Positions 52,538-61,691 are shown, numbered from the stretch's first letter. The stretch: DNA of 64,000 nucleotides from JBCCXL01 sp039191605 (GCA_039191605.1 JBCCXL010000011.1:124001-188000), one strand, 5' to 3'. Numbers and translations: made by a program. The notes: generated by a model not told the origin, from the letters alone.

Positions 52538-52852
52538 GAGCCTTCCGAAATCACAGCGGCTGCTCTCCCGTCCGACCCGGTAAGAGGCAGCAAGGGCGGT
52601 GCTGAGCCAACAGCACTCCCCGACCTCCACCCCGCCTTCGCTCGAAGCGGGGTGTTCTTCGTTATGGGACGACGACTTCGACGCCTGAGCACCCGTCCCC
52701 CATCCCAACAAATACCGAGGGCGAACCTAGGCTGAGCCTAGAAAAGCACCCACGCCGGGCCACACAACCTGAGAGCCCCTCAAGTCATTTTGATTCAGTA
52801 GCTCCAAAAGGCTCGTCTATCCAGCCGGTGCAACGACCCTCTCGGCCGACCG
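52538..52852. other. intergenic region between rpsT and lptE
   Basis: Convergent 3' ends. Only the rpsT terminator at 52628-52662 is clear. Confidence 0.5.
52628..52662 (+). terminator. rpsT terminator
   Basis: CACCCCGCCTTCG pairs with CGAAGCGGGGTG through a one-base bulge, with a CT loop, followed by TTCTTCGTT. A stable GC-rich stem of about 12 bp and a U-rich tail, 90 bp after rpsT. Confidence 0.75.
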
Positions 52853-53443
52853 TTAGAAGCCCTCGAGGAGATCGGCGACCATGGTCTCGGCAAAGCGTTC
52901 CGAGACCTCTTCCAGCGCCTCGTCTTCCCGATCAAAATAGCCTAGATCCGAGGGCTCCACCTCATAGGGCTGACGAAATTGGTAGCGATCGTTGCGCCAC
53001 AGCACTTCCGGCTCTTCGTCCTCTTCCGCCGTAGTGCGCTGGAAGACCACTCGGGCGACCAGGCTGATCTCGTATTCCGTCGCTCGGCCCTCGCCATCGA
53101 AGCCTACCGGAAGCGCCCGGTAGTTGATGATCTCGCCTCGGATCTCCGCATCGGCGCCATCGGAGCTCCGGGTCAGCACCTCGAAGCGGCGCCGCGCCAG
53201 CAGCTCATCCACCACCGCGCCGGTGACGAATTGGTCGACCTGGGATCGAGGCGTACGGTTCTCGAAGGGTTGGACATAGAGAGTCGTGACGTCCGCCGGG
53301 ATATTCGCCGCGCGGCCTACCAGCGCGTAGCCGCAGCCAGTGGAGCTCAGGGCGGTGAGAACCAGCGGAGCTACGCAGAGCAGGAGGAGGTAGAGCGACT
53401 GCGGAGATCGCGGGAAACGGATCGAGCGAAAGGCAGAAGGCAT
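52853..53443 (-). CDS. lptE: LptE-like LPS-assembly lipoprotein
   Basis: A 196-residue lipoprotein. The lipobox STGC gives the acyl-Cys at about residue 37; the mature domain begins GYALVGRAANIPADVTTLYV and contains ENRTPRSQVDQFVTGAVVDEL, the ARRRFEVLTRSSDGADAEI strand and YEISLVARVVFQ, all typical of LptE/YtfN-like lipoproteins. It plugs LptD in the outer membrane. AGGAG precedes the ATG. Its presence with lptFG supports an LPS-producing diderm. Confidence 0.85.
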   Translation of the reverse strand: MPSAFRSIRFPRSPQSLYLLLLCVAPLVLTALSSTGCGYALVGRAANIPADVTTLYVQPFENRTPRSQVDQFVTGAVVDELLARRRFEVLTRSSDGADAEIRGEIINYRALPVGFDGEGRATEYEISLVARVVFQRTTAEEDEEPEVLWRNDRYQFRQPYEVEPSDLGYFDREDEALEEVSERFAETMVADLLEGF

Positions 53444-53676
53444 GAGCTGAGCTCCTCCTGGAGGTCGTTGCGTGGCGGTCGTGGGGCTTTCTTAGCCCAT
53501 CGAGGGCAACCACCACGGCGGTGCCCTGTATTGTACCGGTTTCTTAGCTCCCCTCGGCCCCGCGGAGCGAGCTTCCCTCTAGATCGACCAGCGCGGCAGC
53601 CGACCAGAAGCCAGCCGACCAGAGATCGGCAGCACCACAGCAAGTGCGCTAGCAAGAGGCGGTGGGGCCGGCCGGT

Positions 53677-54918
53677 TCAGCGCTCCGCTGGCGAATAGAC
53701 TTCTGGCGCCAGAACGAAAGGCGGAGGTCCGAGGGGCTCACCGAGGGTGAAGGATCGGGTCGACAGCGGATACCTTGCCGCGTCGGCTACCGAGGCCTCC
53801 TCGCCAGGGATTTGCTTCGGCACCCATTCCACCAGGCGTCGCTGGGCGCTGTGGAGCAGCAGCTCCGCGCTTCGCTCTTCTCCGCTCGGCCACCGCACGG
53901 TGAGGCGATAGCGACCCGCCTCTAGCCCTACGAAAGTCGCTTCCCCCGCTTCCCCCAGCGGCAGGCGATGGCGCTGGCCCTGCCCTTCGATCCAGGCAAC
54001 TCCCGGAGTCTGAGGCCTGAGCCGCACCCGCAGGGCGGCCGCCTGCTGCGCTTCCTCGTTGCGCCGACCGAGCACCCCGGGAGCCGCGGTGCCAAAGACA
54101 TCCACCACTCCGAGCGAGGCCTCCCGGGAGATCACCTCCAGCCCCTCGAGGCCGGAGCTCGGGACCTGCTCCGCCGCCAGCGGAAGATAGGTCGCCGGCA
54201 CGTAGTGATGGTGATGCATCGGATCGCTGAACACCCACCCCCGGTCAGGGTAGAGCACCTCGATCCAGCGATGGTAAAAGGCCCCTCCGGACTCCTCTAC
54301 CACCACTCCGGGAACTTCTCTCGCCTCAATCCCCAGGGCCCCGAGAAGAGCGACGCTGAGACGAGCGCTGCCCGTGCAGTAGGCGCTGCGGCGATGCAGC
54401 ACGCTGACGGCGGCCTGACTCTGGCTGCGATCGAGGCGGTAGTCGATATTGCGGCTCACCCAGCCCAGTACTCTCGATACCGCCTGGTAGTGGCTGCGGG
54501 CCCCGCTGGAGAGGGCCACGGACAGCTGCCGGATCTCGGGGTGAGCGGCTGCGGGACGAAGCGCGGTTGCCCCCATGTTGCCGAAGCGCTCCTTAGGTTG
54601 CTCCACGACCGCCCGGCTCCCCTGGGAGTCCAGCGGGAAGGCTACCCGGCTACGCAGCGCCTCCGCGCTCACCGAGACTCGGTATTCACCTCCGGGTAGG
54701 CGCTCGAGACGGTACCCCCAATTGGCGTAGGGCTCCACCGGCAGCTGGGACGGTATCCGTACCTGCAGGCTTTCCGTTCCGGCCACGGCGAGGCCCCCGG
54801 AGCTGTCGGCGGCGAGCGCCCTCGGCGCAACCAGCCAACTCCCCACGAGGGCGCAGACGAAAACCAGGCACACCAGCAGACGGCAGCGACCTCCTCCTGG
54901 CCGCCGCTGCCCCGCCAT
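53677..54918 (-). CDS. exported transglutaminase-like protein
   Basis: A 413-residue protein with an N-terminal hydrophobic signal/anchor (CRLLVCLVFVCALVGSWLV). The transglutaminase/protease-like core has the Cys of SAYCTGSARL, the His of AFYHRWIEVLY and the Asp of VFSDPMHHHHYV, i.e. an intact Cys-His-Asp triad. Further C-terminal domains are beta-rich (TPGVAWIEGQGQRHRLPLG, ATFVGLEAGRYRLTV). Its ATG overlaps the nusB stop (ATGA), so it is expressed with nusB, an unusual neighbour. Substrate unknown; it could cleave or crosslink cell-wall or surface proteins. Confidence 0.85.
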   Translation of the reverse strand: MAGQRRPGGGRCRLLVCLVFVCALVGSWLVAPRALAADSSGGLAVAGTESLQVRIPSQLPVEPYANWGYRLERLPGGEYRVSVSAEALRSRVAFPLDSQGSRAVVEQPKERFGNMGATALRPAAAHPEIRQLSVALSSGARSHYQAVSRVLGWVSRNIDYRLDRSQSQAAVSVLHRRSAYCTGSARLSVALLGALGIEAREVPGVVVEESGGAFYHRWIEVLYPDRGWVFSDPMHHHHYVPATYLPLAAEQVPSSGLEGLEVISREASLGVVDVFGTAAPGVLGRRNEEAQQAAALRVRLRPQTPGVAWIEGQGQRHRLPLGEAGEATFVGLEAGRYRLTVRWPSGEERSAELLLHSAQRRLVEWVPKQIPGEEASVADAARYPLSTRSFTLGEPLGPPPFVLAPEVYSPAER

Positions 54919-55436
54919 CAGGTCTCCAGCTGACTCTTGAGCAATCCGTCGAGGAGACCGTTGACGAAGCGCCCGGAATTCTCCGACCCGAAGCGCTTGG
55001 CCAGCTCGATGGCCTCGTCGACCACCACCAGATCGGGGATCTCTCCCTCGTAGAGCATCTCGTAGACCGCCAGCCGCAGAACGTTGCGATCCACCACCGG
55101 CATACGCTCCAGGCGCCAGTTGTCCGCCTGTTCAGCGATCAGGCCGTCGATGTGTTCGAGATGGTTGATCGTTCCCTCGACCAGGCGCCGGGCGTAGAGG
55201 AAGGCCTCGTCCACCTGAGTCTGCCGCTTGCGTACCCGCCGCAGCTCGGCTTCGGTCGGTCGCCGCCGCTCGTTGCTGACGCCGTCTTCCCCATCCTCGC
55301 CGGGAGTCAGGTGAGGGCCGACATCAAAACTGCGAAAGATCTGCTGGGCCTCGCTACCACCGATATCCCGTTGGTACAGCATCTGTACCGCCATCTCACG
55401 GGCAGTACGGCGCTTCCCGGGCATTTGACGACTCAC
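54918..55436 (-). CDS. nusB: NusB transcription antitermination factor
   Basis: About 172 residues from GTG 55436 (AAAGGA six bases upstream) or 168 from ATG 55424. NusB fold: ARE-MAVQMLYQRDIGG at the start; VDEAFLYARRLVEGTINHLE and LERMPVVDRNVLRLAVYEML; then PDLVVVDEAIELAKRFGSEN and FVNGLLDGL at the end. An inserted acidic loop (PGEDGEDGVSNERRRPTE) around residues 40-60 is longer than usual. NusB binds boxA RNA with S10 for rRNA antitermination. Confidence 0.93.
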   Translation of the reverse strand: MSRQMPGKRRTAREMAVQMLYQRDIGGSEAQQIFRSFDVGPHLTPGEDGEDGVSNERRRPTEAELRRVRKRQTQVDEAFLYARRLVEGTINHLEHIDGLIAEQADNWRLERMPVVDRNVLRLAVYEMLYEGEIPDLVVVDEAIELAKRFGSENSGRFVNGLLDGLLKSQLET

Positions 55437-55735
55437 GGCGATCCTTTCCCTTGGCTTTTGCGCTGACTCCAGCGGCAACAAGCCTGATGGGCGATGGAAT
55501 TTGAACGAGCCATGGAATTTGAGCAAACCAATGCTGGCGGCATGCGCCAGCATCGCGTCAAGACCTGATCCTTGGGAGTCGTCATCACTCTATCGACCGC
55601 AGCGGTTGTCATCGAGCCCGAGCCCTGAACCTAGAAAGCACCATTTCTGCGGCAGCACAGCCAAGGGGAGCCTGTTCAGAGGGCCGACAGTCAGCGGGAG
55701 CGCGGTTGAGGGAAACACAGCCGAAGGGATCACGG

Positions 55736-56260
55736 TCAAAGAGACCGCAGCCGCGGCAAGAGATCAGCCATCTCGAGAGCCGCCTCCGCCGCTTCCCAAC
55801 CCTTGTTGCCGGCTTTGCCCCCGGCCCGTTCCTGCGCCTGGGTGGGGGTATCGCAGGTCAGGACCCCCATGCCGATGGGCAGATCGAATTGGCTCGACAC
55901 CGCGGTGATCCCGCTCGCGCACTGGCTGCAAACGTAGTCGAAATGCGGCGTCTCACCGCGAATCACCACGCCCAAAGCCACCAGCGCATCAAAGCCCTGG
56001 TCTCCCTGACCTCGCTGCGCCAGCACCCTGAGGGCTGCCGGAATCTCCCACGCCCCAGGCACCCGGACTAAGACCAGGTCATCGTCCTTCGCACCATGGC
56101 GGCGCAAACAATCGAGCGCACCATCGATCAGCGTAGACACCACCCGCTCATTGAATCGGGCAGCGACGAGACCGAATCTCTTTCCTCTGGCGTCGAGCTG
56201 GCCAGAAACTTCCACGATACCCCGAGGGTTGTTGCCTCGCTGTGCTGGACTCTGGCTCAT
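55736..56260 (-). CDS. ribH: 6,7-dimethyl-8-ribityllumazine synthase
   Basis: A 174-residue enzyme of riboflavin synthesis. GLVAARFNERVVSTLIDGAL forms the substrate-binding strand, VRVPGAWEIPAALRVLA the active-site region, ALGVVIRGETPHFDYV carries the conserved GE-T-H, and GVLTCDTPTQAQERAGG the phosphate-binding loop. ATG 56260 is selected from several upstream in-frame codons by matching the family start. It lies 300 bp upstream of nusB, an ordinary ribH-nusB order. Confidence 0.95.
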   Translation of the reverse strand: MSQSPAQRGNNPRGIVEVSGQLDARGKRFGLVAARFNERVVSTLIDGALDCLRRHGAKDDDLVLVRVPGAWEIPAALRVLAQRGQGDQGFDALVALGVVIRGETPHFDYVCSQCASGITAVSSQFDLPIGMGVLTCDTPTQAQERAGGKAGNKGWEAAEAALEMADLLPRLRSL

Positions 56261-56405
56261 CGGATTCTGCGGCCTGGTGAGGGGTTCCCGCCGAGCTCTG
56301 ACGGTCCTGGTGGCAGCTCTCAAACGCTGGGCCTGCGTCTTGATCGGACGGGCCTCGCGTTGGGCAAGCCTCCCGGGAGAGGGAGCTGTGGGGAAAGGAA
56401 GAAAA

Positions 56406-56482
56406 TGGTCGGGACGCCCGGATTTGAACCGGGGACCACCTGAACCCCATTCAGGTACGCTACCAGACTGCGCCACGTCCCG
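56406..56482 (-). tRNA. tRNA-Pro (GGG)
   Basis: A complete cloverleaf on the minus strand. The 7-bp acceptor stem CGGGACG/CGTCCCG is perfect, anticodon stem CCTGA/TCAGG has a 7-nt loop ATGGGGT with anticodon GGG, and the T-arm contains GGTTCAAATCC. A73 is followed by an encoded CCA (56406-56408). No adjacent integrase is seen. Confidence 0.95.
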
Positions 56483-56537
56483 ACGGTAGCTATTCGCTGA
56501 GATCCGGTGAATCCCGGCGAAATTTGGAAGGCAGACT

Positions 56538-57011
56538 TTAGCGTGAAGCGGGCGTCGATTCAAGCAAATCCAGAATTTCTCGTGCGCCATCGAGGGCTGA
56601 GGAGATCTCTGTCCGCAGAGACCCTAGACGCCCTTTCAATTCCTGCGCCGCAACCCGCGCCGCTGCCTGCTCCACCTGTTCAGCGAAGTTCTCGGCTGCG
56701 GCCGCAGGCTCGGCCGACGGCTTCTCCTCTCCCTGCGCCGCGGCGCTCTCTACACCGCCCGCCTCGAGCTCCGCTTCAAGCTTCTTCTTCGCCCCCGCGA
56801 TGGTGTAGCACTCCTCGTGCAGGAGCTCTTTGATCCTCGCGATGATGCGCAATTCCTTCTCGCCGTACACCCGCTGCCCGGATCGACTCTTCTTCGGGGC
56901 CAGGGCGGGAAACTCGGTTTCCCAGTAGCGCAGGACATAGGGGGCGATATCCAGCTGCTTGCAGGCTTCTCCGATCTTCAGATAGATCGGCTTCGAGGAC
57001 TTCCGCGCCAT
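56538..57011 (-). CDS. MerR-like HTH regulator
   Basis: A 157-residue protein with an N-terminal winged-helix of the MerR type (YLKIGEACKQLDIAPYVLRY, WETEFPALAPKKSRSGQRVY, IARIKELLHEECYTIAGAKK). An acidic/Ala-rich linker and a coiled-coil tail (EQAAARVAAQELKGRLGSLR) follow. The conserved cysteines of metal-responsive members are absent. This resembles the small MerR-like gene that often accompanies IHF-type genes in Deltaproteobacteria and Acidobacteriota. Confidence 0.85.
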   Translation of the reverse strand: MARKSSKPIYLKIGEACKQLDIAPYVLRYWETEFPALAPKKSRSGQRVYGEKELRIIARIKELLHEECYTIAGAKKKLEAELEAGGVESAAAQGEEKPSAEPAAAAENFAEQVEQAAARVAAQELKGRLGSLRTEISSALDGAREILDLLESTPASR

Positions 57012-57025
57012 TAGCGATCCACCCC

Positions 57026-57355
57026 TCAGGTGGCTTCTTCATCCTCGACCAGCACCTCTTTCAGGCGCTGGGCCGGACGAAAGGAAAGGCCGTTCTGCGG
57101 CGGGATGAAGAGCTTCTCCCCGCTGGACGGATTCACTCCCACGCGCCCCTTTCGAGGCGTAATGCGGAAGGTGCCGAAGTTGGTGATCCGCACCGGGCGA
57201 CCGTCCCCCAGGGTGTTCTTCACGGTATGGAAGATGGTGTCGACGATCTCCGCCGCTTCGTCCCGGGTGAGCCCTCCGTGGCGCTCGTATACCGCGTCTA
57301 CCAGACGCGCCTTGGTGAGGGATCCGTTGGCATTTTCTTTGTCGTTTCGAGTCAC
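57026..57355 (-). CDS. HU/IHF-family DNA-binding protein (IHF alpha-like)
   Basis: A 109-residue architectural DNA-binding protein. The body reads LTKARLVDAVYERHGGLTRD, AAEIVDTIFHTVKNTLGDG, RITNFGTFRITPRKGRVG and VNPSSGEKLFIPPQNGLSFR, with the beta-arm RVGVNPSSG and conserved prolines typical of IHF/HU. GTG 57355 fits the family start. It is adjacent to the MerR-like gene as in many genomes where the two occur together. Confidence 0.9.
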   Translation of the reverse strand: MTRNDKENANGSLTKARLVDAVYERHGGLTRDEAAEIVDTIFHTVKNTLGDGRPVRITNFGTFRITPRKGRVGVNPSSGEKLFIPPQNGLSFRPAQRLKEVLVEDEEAT

Positions 57356-57544
57356 CAAATTTTCGTCCTGAAGCCATGCATACTGTGTGGGCAGAACCAG
57401 ATCGGTTCTGGGCGAAAGTCTGACTCTATTCGAGAAGACAGGAAGGGAAGTATAGGCCATGCATGCGCTCTGGGACAACTGACGCCAAGGGCCCCAGATT
57501 TCCCCCTCCGCGGACGCTCCGGGCACTCCTCCGGCAGGGCCAAA

Positions 57545-58966
57545 TCAGCGCTGGCGGATGACCAAGCGCACCGGCACGCCGGCGAGATCGAAAGTCTCCC
57601 GCAGCCGATTCTGCAGATACCGCCGATAGGAGTCCGACAGCGGCAGCTTGCGATTGGCGAAGATCATGAAGGTCGGAGGACCGGTGCTCACCTGGGTGGA
57701 GTAATAGAGCTTCCAGGGCTTGCCGTGGCGATCCACCGGCGGCGGATTGCGCTGTACCGCGACCTCGAAGAAGCGATTCACGTCGCTGGTGCCGTAGCTG
57801 CGACGGAAACGCTCGAGAGCGACCGCTACTCGGCCGAAGATCTTCTCTACCGCTCGACCGGTAAGAGCCGAGACGTTGACCCGCGGAGGCCCGCTCAGGA
57901 GAGTGTCGAGGCGCTCGAAACTGAGCTCCAACTTCTCCCGGGCCTCCTCGTCCAACAGATCCCATTTATTCACCACCACCACCGCCGCTCGCCCCATCTC
58001 CCAGATGGAGCCAGCGATGGCGAGGTCCCCGGAGGTCACGCCGGCGGAAGCATCCACCACCAAGACGGCGATCTCCGCGCGCTCGATCTGACGCCGAGCC
58101 ATCATCACCGCCAGGCCTTCCGCCGCGCCGGTGACCTTCGCCCGGCGACGAATTCCCGCCGTATCGATGAGTACGTAGGACTCGCCATCCACCTCCACCA
58201 GGGTATCGATGGGGTCTCTGGTGGTTCCCGCCACCGGTGAGACGAGGGTCCTCTGCTGCCCCACTAGGCGGTTGAGCAGAGAGGATTTGCCGACGTTGGG
58301 GCGACCGACGATGGCGATCGCGGGAGCTCCGGATGCCCGCTGAGCCTCTTCCTCCGGCACCGGCAAGAGCCCGAGAATCGACTGGCGCAGATCTTCCACC
58401 CCGATGCCGTGTTCCGCGGAGACCAGCACCACTTGGTCGAGACCGAAGGAGAAGAACTCCCCATAGCGCTCCTGGGCGTCTTTGGTATCTCCCTTGTTCA
58501 CCGCCACCACCGTGTGCTTTCCGGTGGGGCGCAGCTCCGTCCATACCCGCTCGTCGGCGGCGGTAAGGCCTTCCCGTCCGTCTACCACCAGCACCAGCAG
58601 GTCGCTCTCCTCCACCGCGAGACCCACCTGGTCTCCCAGGCCGAGGGGATCGTCCCCGGGCACCAGCCCACCGGTGTCGATGAGCTCGACGCTGCGGTCG
58701 TCGTCCAGCTCGGCGGTGCCGAAGATTCGGTCCCGAGTCACGCCAGGAAGATCGTGGACGATCGCCTGCCGACGCCCCACCAGGCGATTGAACAGGGTGG
58801 ATTTGCCGACGTTGGGGCGGCCGACGATGGCCACCGTCGGCCGCGGCGCCGGCGGATAGAGAGAAGCCGGCGACGCCTCGCTGCTCTCCTCCCCCGCCCC
58901 CACCGTTTCGGCGAGAGCGGCGTCCCCGCCGTCGACGCCGTCAACTACTGTGTGTTCTTCGGTCAA
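57545..58966 (-). CDS. der: ribosome-assembly GTPase Der (EngA)
   Basis: A tandem GTPase of about 473 residues for 50S ribosome assembly. GD1 has GRPNVGKSTLFNRLVG, DTGGL and VNKGD (the G4 NKxD motif); GD2 has GRPNVGKSSLLNRLVG, DTAGIRRR and NKWD; a KH-like C-terminal domain follows. The likely start is TTG 58966, whose TTGA overlaps the stop of the upstream lipoprotein gene and follows AAGGGGAG. The result is an N-terminal extension of about 40 residues, acidic and unusual, before GD1. Confidence 0.93.
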   Translation of the reverse strand: MTEEHTVVDGVDGGDAALAETVGAGEESSEASPASLYPPAPRPTVAIVGRPNVGKSTLFNRLVGRRQAIVHDLPGVTRDRIFGTAELDDDRSVELIDTGGLVPGDDPLGLGDQVGLAVEESDLLVLVVDGREGLTAADERVWTELRPTGKHTVVAVNKGDTKDAQERYGEFFSFGLDQVVLVSAEHGIGVEDLRQSILGLLPVPEEEAQRASGAPAIAIVGRPNVGKSSLLNRLVGQQRTLVSPVAGTTRDPIDTLVEVDGESYVLIDTAGIRRRAKVTGAAEGLAVMMARRQIERAEIAVLVVDASAGVTSGDLAIAGSIWEMGRAAVVVVNKWDLLDEEAREKLELSFERLDTLLSGPPRVNVSALTGRAVEKIFGRVAVALERFRRSYGTSDVNRFFEVAVQRNPPPVDRHGKPWKLYYSTQVSTGPPTFMIFANRKLPLSDSYRRYLQNRLRETFDLAGVPVRLVIRQR

Positions 58967-59499
58967 AGCTCCCGCTCCCCTTCTTGCAGCACCTGCGCCA
59001 GCTCCCGATAGAGCACCTGCCACTGCCCACCTCGCTTCTTGAGCTGGTACTTCACCCGGCTACTCTGGCCGATCTCCTGGCCCAGCAGCTGCGCGCTGCC
59101 GTAGGCGAAGACCCTCAGATCCCAAACCTCGACGGTGGTGACATAGGCATTGGCGCTTCCCCACACCACCACTTCCTCGACGGTGAGCTGGTGGAAGGTC
59201 GGCTCGACGTAGCGATTGCTCTCCGCCAGCTCGGTCACCCGAGTGAAGGCCCTGGCGACCTCCCGCTCCGCGGCGTATTCCCTCAATGGCTCCAGATCGC
59301 CGGAGGCATAGCCCGTCGCCAGAACCGGCAGATAGCTCTCGAGAAGCGTCGCGATCGCGCTTTGATCCTCCTCCGAGATCTCCTCCTCTCCGCCGCAGGC
59401 CGTCAGGCCCAGGGGCAGGACCAGCGCCAAGAGCACGAGCAGCCCGCGTACCAGCAGAGCCCGCGGGCGGCGGGCGCCGGCAAGGAGGCGTCGGATCAT
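58963..59499 (-). CDS. hypothetical lipoprotein
   Basis: About 178 residues from ATG 59499 (or 198 from 59559; the true start is uncertain). The signal ends in lipobox LTACGG. The mature part is a compact alpha/beta domain (LLESYLPVLATGYASGDLEP, VEPTFHQLTVEEVVVWGSAN, AYVTTVEVWDLRV, SSRVKYQLKKRGGQWQVLY) resembling IMS/ARC6-like or SnoaL-like folds of small ligand-binding domains. Its stop overlaps the TTG of der. Function unknown. Confidence 0.7.
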   Translation of the reverse strand: MIRRLLAGARRPRALLVRGLLVLLALVLPLGLTACGGEEEISEEDQSAIATLLESYLPVLATGYASGDLEPLREYAAEREVARAFTRVTELAESNRYVEPTFHQLTVEEVVVWGSANAYVTTVEVWDLRVFAYGSAQLLGQEIGQSSRVKYQLKKRGGQWQVLYRELAQVLQEGEREL

Positions 59500-59736
59500 C
59501 AACAAGGAGGGACTCGGCTCGCTACCGAGGAGGGAATCTTCGCACCGGGGGAACTGCATGGGGGAACTCTTTCGAAGCGATGTCGGAGGGGGGATGAATC
59601 TCTCGCGCCAGCAGGGCGGAAGAATAGCATTGCTCTATGCAGAAAGACTGCGGCCGCCGCCTTCTGGTTCCCAAAGAGATGCACCAGTCTGGCTGCTGGA
59701 AGCGCAGAAGAAGTCCATAAGGATCGATGCACGAGA

Positions 59737-59765
59737 TTGACATCCACCCTCCCCATGTCTACAAT
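59737..59765 (+). promoter_or_regulatory. sigma70-type promoter of tRNA-Leu
   Basis: TTGACA (59737-59742) and TACAAT (59760-59765) with ideal 17-bp spacing, 44 bp upstream of the tRNA-Leu 5' end. Confidence 0.8.
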
Positions 59766-59808
59766 TCCCTCTCTCGCCAAGAGGTCCTTTGGGCCCCTGC
59801 CGCGAGAT

Positions 59809-59895
<87 letters not shown>

Positions 59896-59971
59896 TCTTT
59901 CTTGGCCCTTTGCTCCGCTGAGAGCAATCGCCAAGAATTAAAGCCTCCCTTCGACAGTAGGCTTTCAGGTC

Positions 59972-60005
59972 AACGCCGCGCTCCGCCCTGGGCTAGCGCG
60001 GCGTT
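59972..60005 (+). terminator. hairpin terminator after tRNA-Leu
   Basis: AACGCCGCGCT (59972-59982) pairs perfectly with AGCGCGGCGTT (59995-60005), with a 12-nt loop and TTT at the 3' side. It lies in front of the converging gene at 60055 and could serve both directions. Confidence 0.75.
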
Positions 60006-60054
60006 TCTGCATGCCCTCTAGAAAGTCGATATCCCCTCGCACCCCCCCTTCACC

Positions 60055-60867
60055 TCACCCCTCTTGAGCTTCGGGGGCAAAGAGCGAGAGCACCGGGAGC
60101 GCCAGCTGGCGGCGCAGGGTACGGCGGCGAAGCGCCCGCAGGGCCTCCTCGCTGAGCCCCTGCCCGGGAACCTCGGCGGTGATCGCCGCCACGGCGCCGC
60201 GCAGCTGAGCGTCGAAGGCCGCGGCCGCCTCGGGGGCTAGCAGCGCGAAGGCCTCCGTCATCAGCTGATGATCGAGCTCCTCGAGCCGCTCTTCGATGCT
60301 CTCTGGATCCTGGGCTGTGCCTCCCTGCCCCGGCGTCCCCTGATCATCCGGCGCCTCCGGGGGAGCCAGCGATTCGAGCCGCGAGAGGAAGACCCGCAAC
60401 GGCGCGGCCGTGCTCAGCGGGCTAATACCAGTTTGGGCAAAGTTGGCCCTCCCAGGCTCTGCACCCGCAGCGCTGCCGTGCGCTGGGTCCAGCGCATCCA
60501 GGCGTTGGGCAAGGTGCTCGCGAAGGCGCCCCAGCCGATCCTCGATTTGGAATCCCTGGTCCGCCTGGCGCTGGGCCGGAGCGCTGAGCTCCCGCACCTG
60601 CTCCCAGGTCGACTTCACCTGTGCAGCGCAATACGACAGGCTGGAGATAGGAGACGCCGAGCCCCGCTCCCGGCGACGGCGAAACACCTCTTCGAGGGCT
60701 TCTTCCACCACCGGAAAGGGAATCCCCTGCTGCCGCCACTCCCGGGCGATGCGGTAATCCTTCGGCGAGAGCAGCAAGGGGGCCCCGCGGAGCCGGATGA
60801 AGACCTCCTCCACCGCCTCAAACCAGCGCCGGTCGGAGCTCGCTGGGTCCTCTCCGATGGGCCTCAC
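60055..60867 (-). CDS. conserved hypothetical protein coupled to coaX
   Basis: 270 residues from GTG 60867, whose GTGA overlaps the coaX stop. It begins RRWFEAVEEVFIRLRGAPLL and SPKDYRIAREWRQQGIPFPV, followed by EEALEEVFRRRRERG, a helix-rich N-terminal region of about 80 residues that I cannot assign. The middle is Gln/Ala-rich, and the C-terminal half is acidic/Arg-rich helical (LSEEALRALRRRTLRRQLAL). No signal peptide, no cysteine motifs. Coupling to coaX suggests a cytosolic partner. Confidence 0.7.
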   Translation of the reverse strand: MRPIGEDPASSDRRWFEAVEEVFIRLRGAPLLLSPKDYRIAREWRQQGIPFPVVEEALEEVFRRRRERGSASPISSLSYCAAQVKSTWEQVRELSAPAQRQADQGFQIEDRLGRLREHLAQRLDALDPAHGSAAGAEPGRANFAQTGISPLSTAAPLRVFLSRLESLAPPEAPDDQGTPGQGGTAQDPESIEERLEELDHQLMTEAFALLAPEAAAAFDAQLRGAVAAITAEVPGQGLSEEALRALRRRTLRRQLALPVLSLFAPEAQEG

Positions 60868-61691
60868 GAGCCTTGGCGGCGCTCGTAGATCAGCCGCAGG
60901 CCGTTGAGCGTAATCAGCTGGTCCACCCCGCTGATGTGCTCCGACCCACCGGCGATGAGCTCCGCCAGCCCACCGGTGGCGATCACCGTCTCGAGCCCCT
61001 CGATCTCGGCCTTCAGACGCTTCAGAATACCGTCCACCAGGCCGAGATAGCCGTAGTAGATCCCCGCCTGCATCGCTCCGCCGGTATTGCGGGCAATCAG
61101 CTCGTCCGGCTGCCGGATATCGATTCGATACAGCCTCGAAGCGCGGGAGAACAAGGCCTCCGCAGCAATGCCGATGCCGGGAGCGATCAGGCCACCGGCG
61201 TAGGATCCGCTGCCATCGACGATGTCGAAGGTGGTGGCGGTCCCGAGGTCCACCACCACCACCGGCGCACCGTAGAGGTGCCGCGCCGCCACCGAATTCA
61301 CGATTCGGTCCGCTCCGACCTCCGCCGGATTGTCGTAGCGCACCGGCACGCCAGTATCGGTGAAGGCATCGACGAAGCTCGGCGCGACCCCGAAGAGCCG
61401 CTGACTGAGGCTTACGATGGCGCCGTTGAGGGGCGGCACGACGGAGGAGACCATCACCGCCGAAGTGCGCAGCGGATTCAGCCGCGAGCGCTGCAGCAGC
61501 GGCACCACCAGCGAGAGAACCTCGTCTGCGGTGCGCCCGGAAGAGGTGGAAATCCTGAAGGATTCCAGCAGCTCCTGGCCTCGATAGATGCCGAGCACCG
61601 TATTGGAATTGCCGACATCGATGACCACCAGCAGGTCCTTGGTGTCGGGGTGCGCTTGGTCGGAGGCGAGAGTATCGGCGGGTTGAGTCAT
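60864..61691 (-). CDS. coaX: type III pantothenate kinase
   Basis: A 275-residue ASKHA-fold kinase that phosphorylates pantothenate, the first committed step of CoA synthesis. The motif VIDVGNSNTVLGIY is near the N-terminus, YDNPAEVGADRIVNSVAA in the middle, and VVVDLGTATTFDIVD follows; all catalytic Asp positions appear present. It is located downstream of birA, a frequent birA-coaX arrangement. Confidence 0.95.
   Translation of the reverse strand: MTQPADTLASDQAHPDTKDLLVVIDVGNSNTVLGIYRGQELLESFRISTSSGRTADEVLSLVVPLLQRSRLNPLRTSAVMVSSVVPPLNGAIVSLSQRLFGVAPSFVDAFTDTGVPVRYDNPAEVGADRIVNSVAARHLYGAPVVVVDLGTATTFDIVDGSGSYAGGLIAPGIGIAAEALFSRASRLYRIDIRQPDELIARNTGGAMQAGIYYGYLGLVDGILKRLKAEIEGLETVIATGGLAELIAGGSEHISGVDQLITLNGLRLIYERRQGS

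Noticed and set aside
56406..56482. Integration site (att) of a mobile element at tRNA-Pro
   Set aside because: No integrase, direct repeat of the tRNA 3' end or atypical gene block was found next to it.
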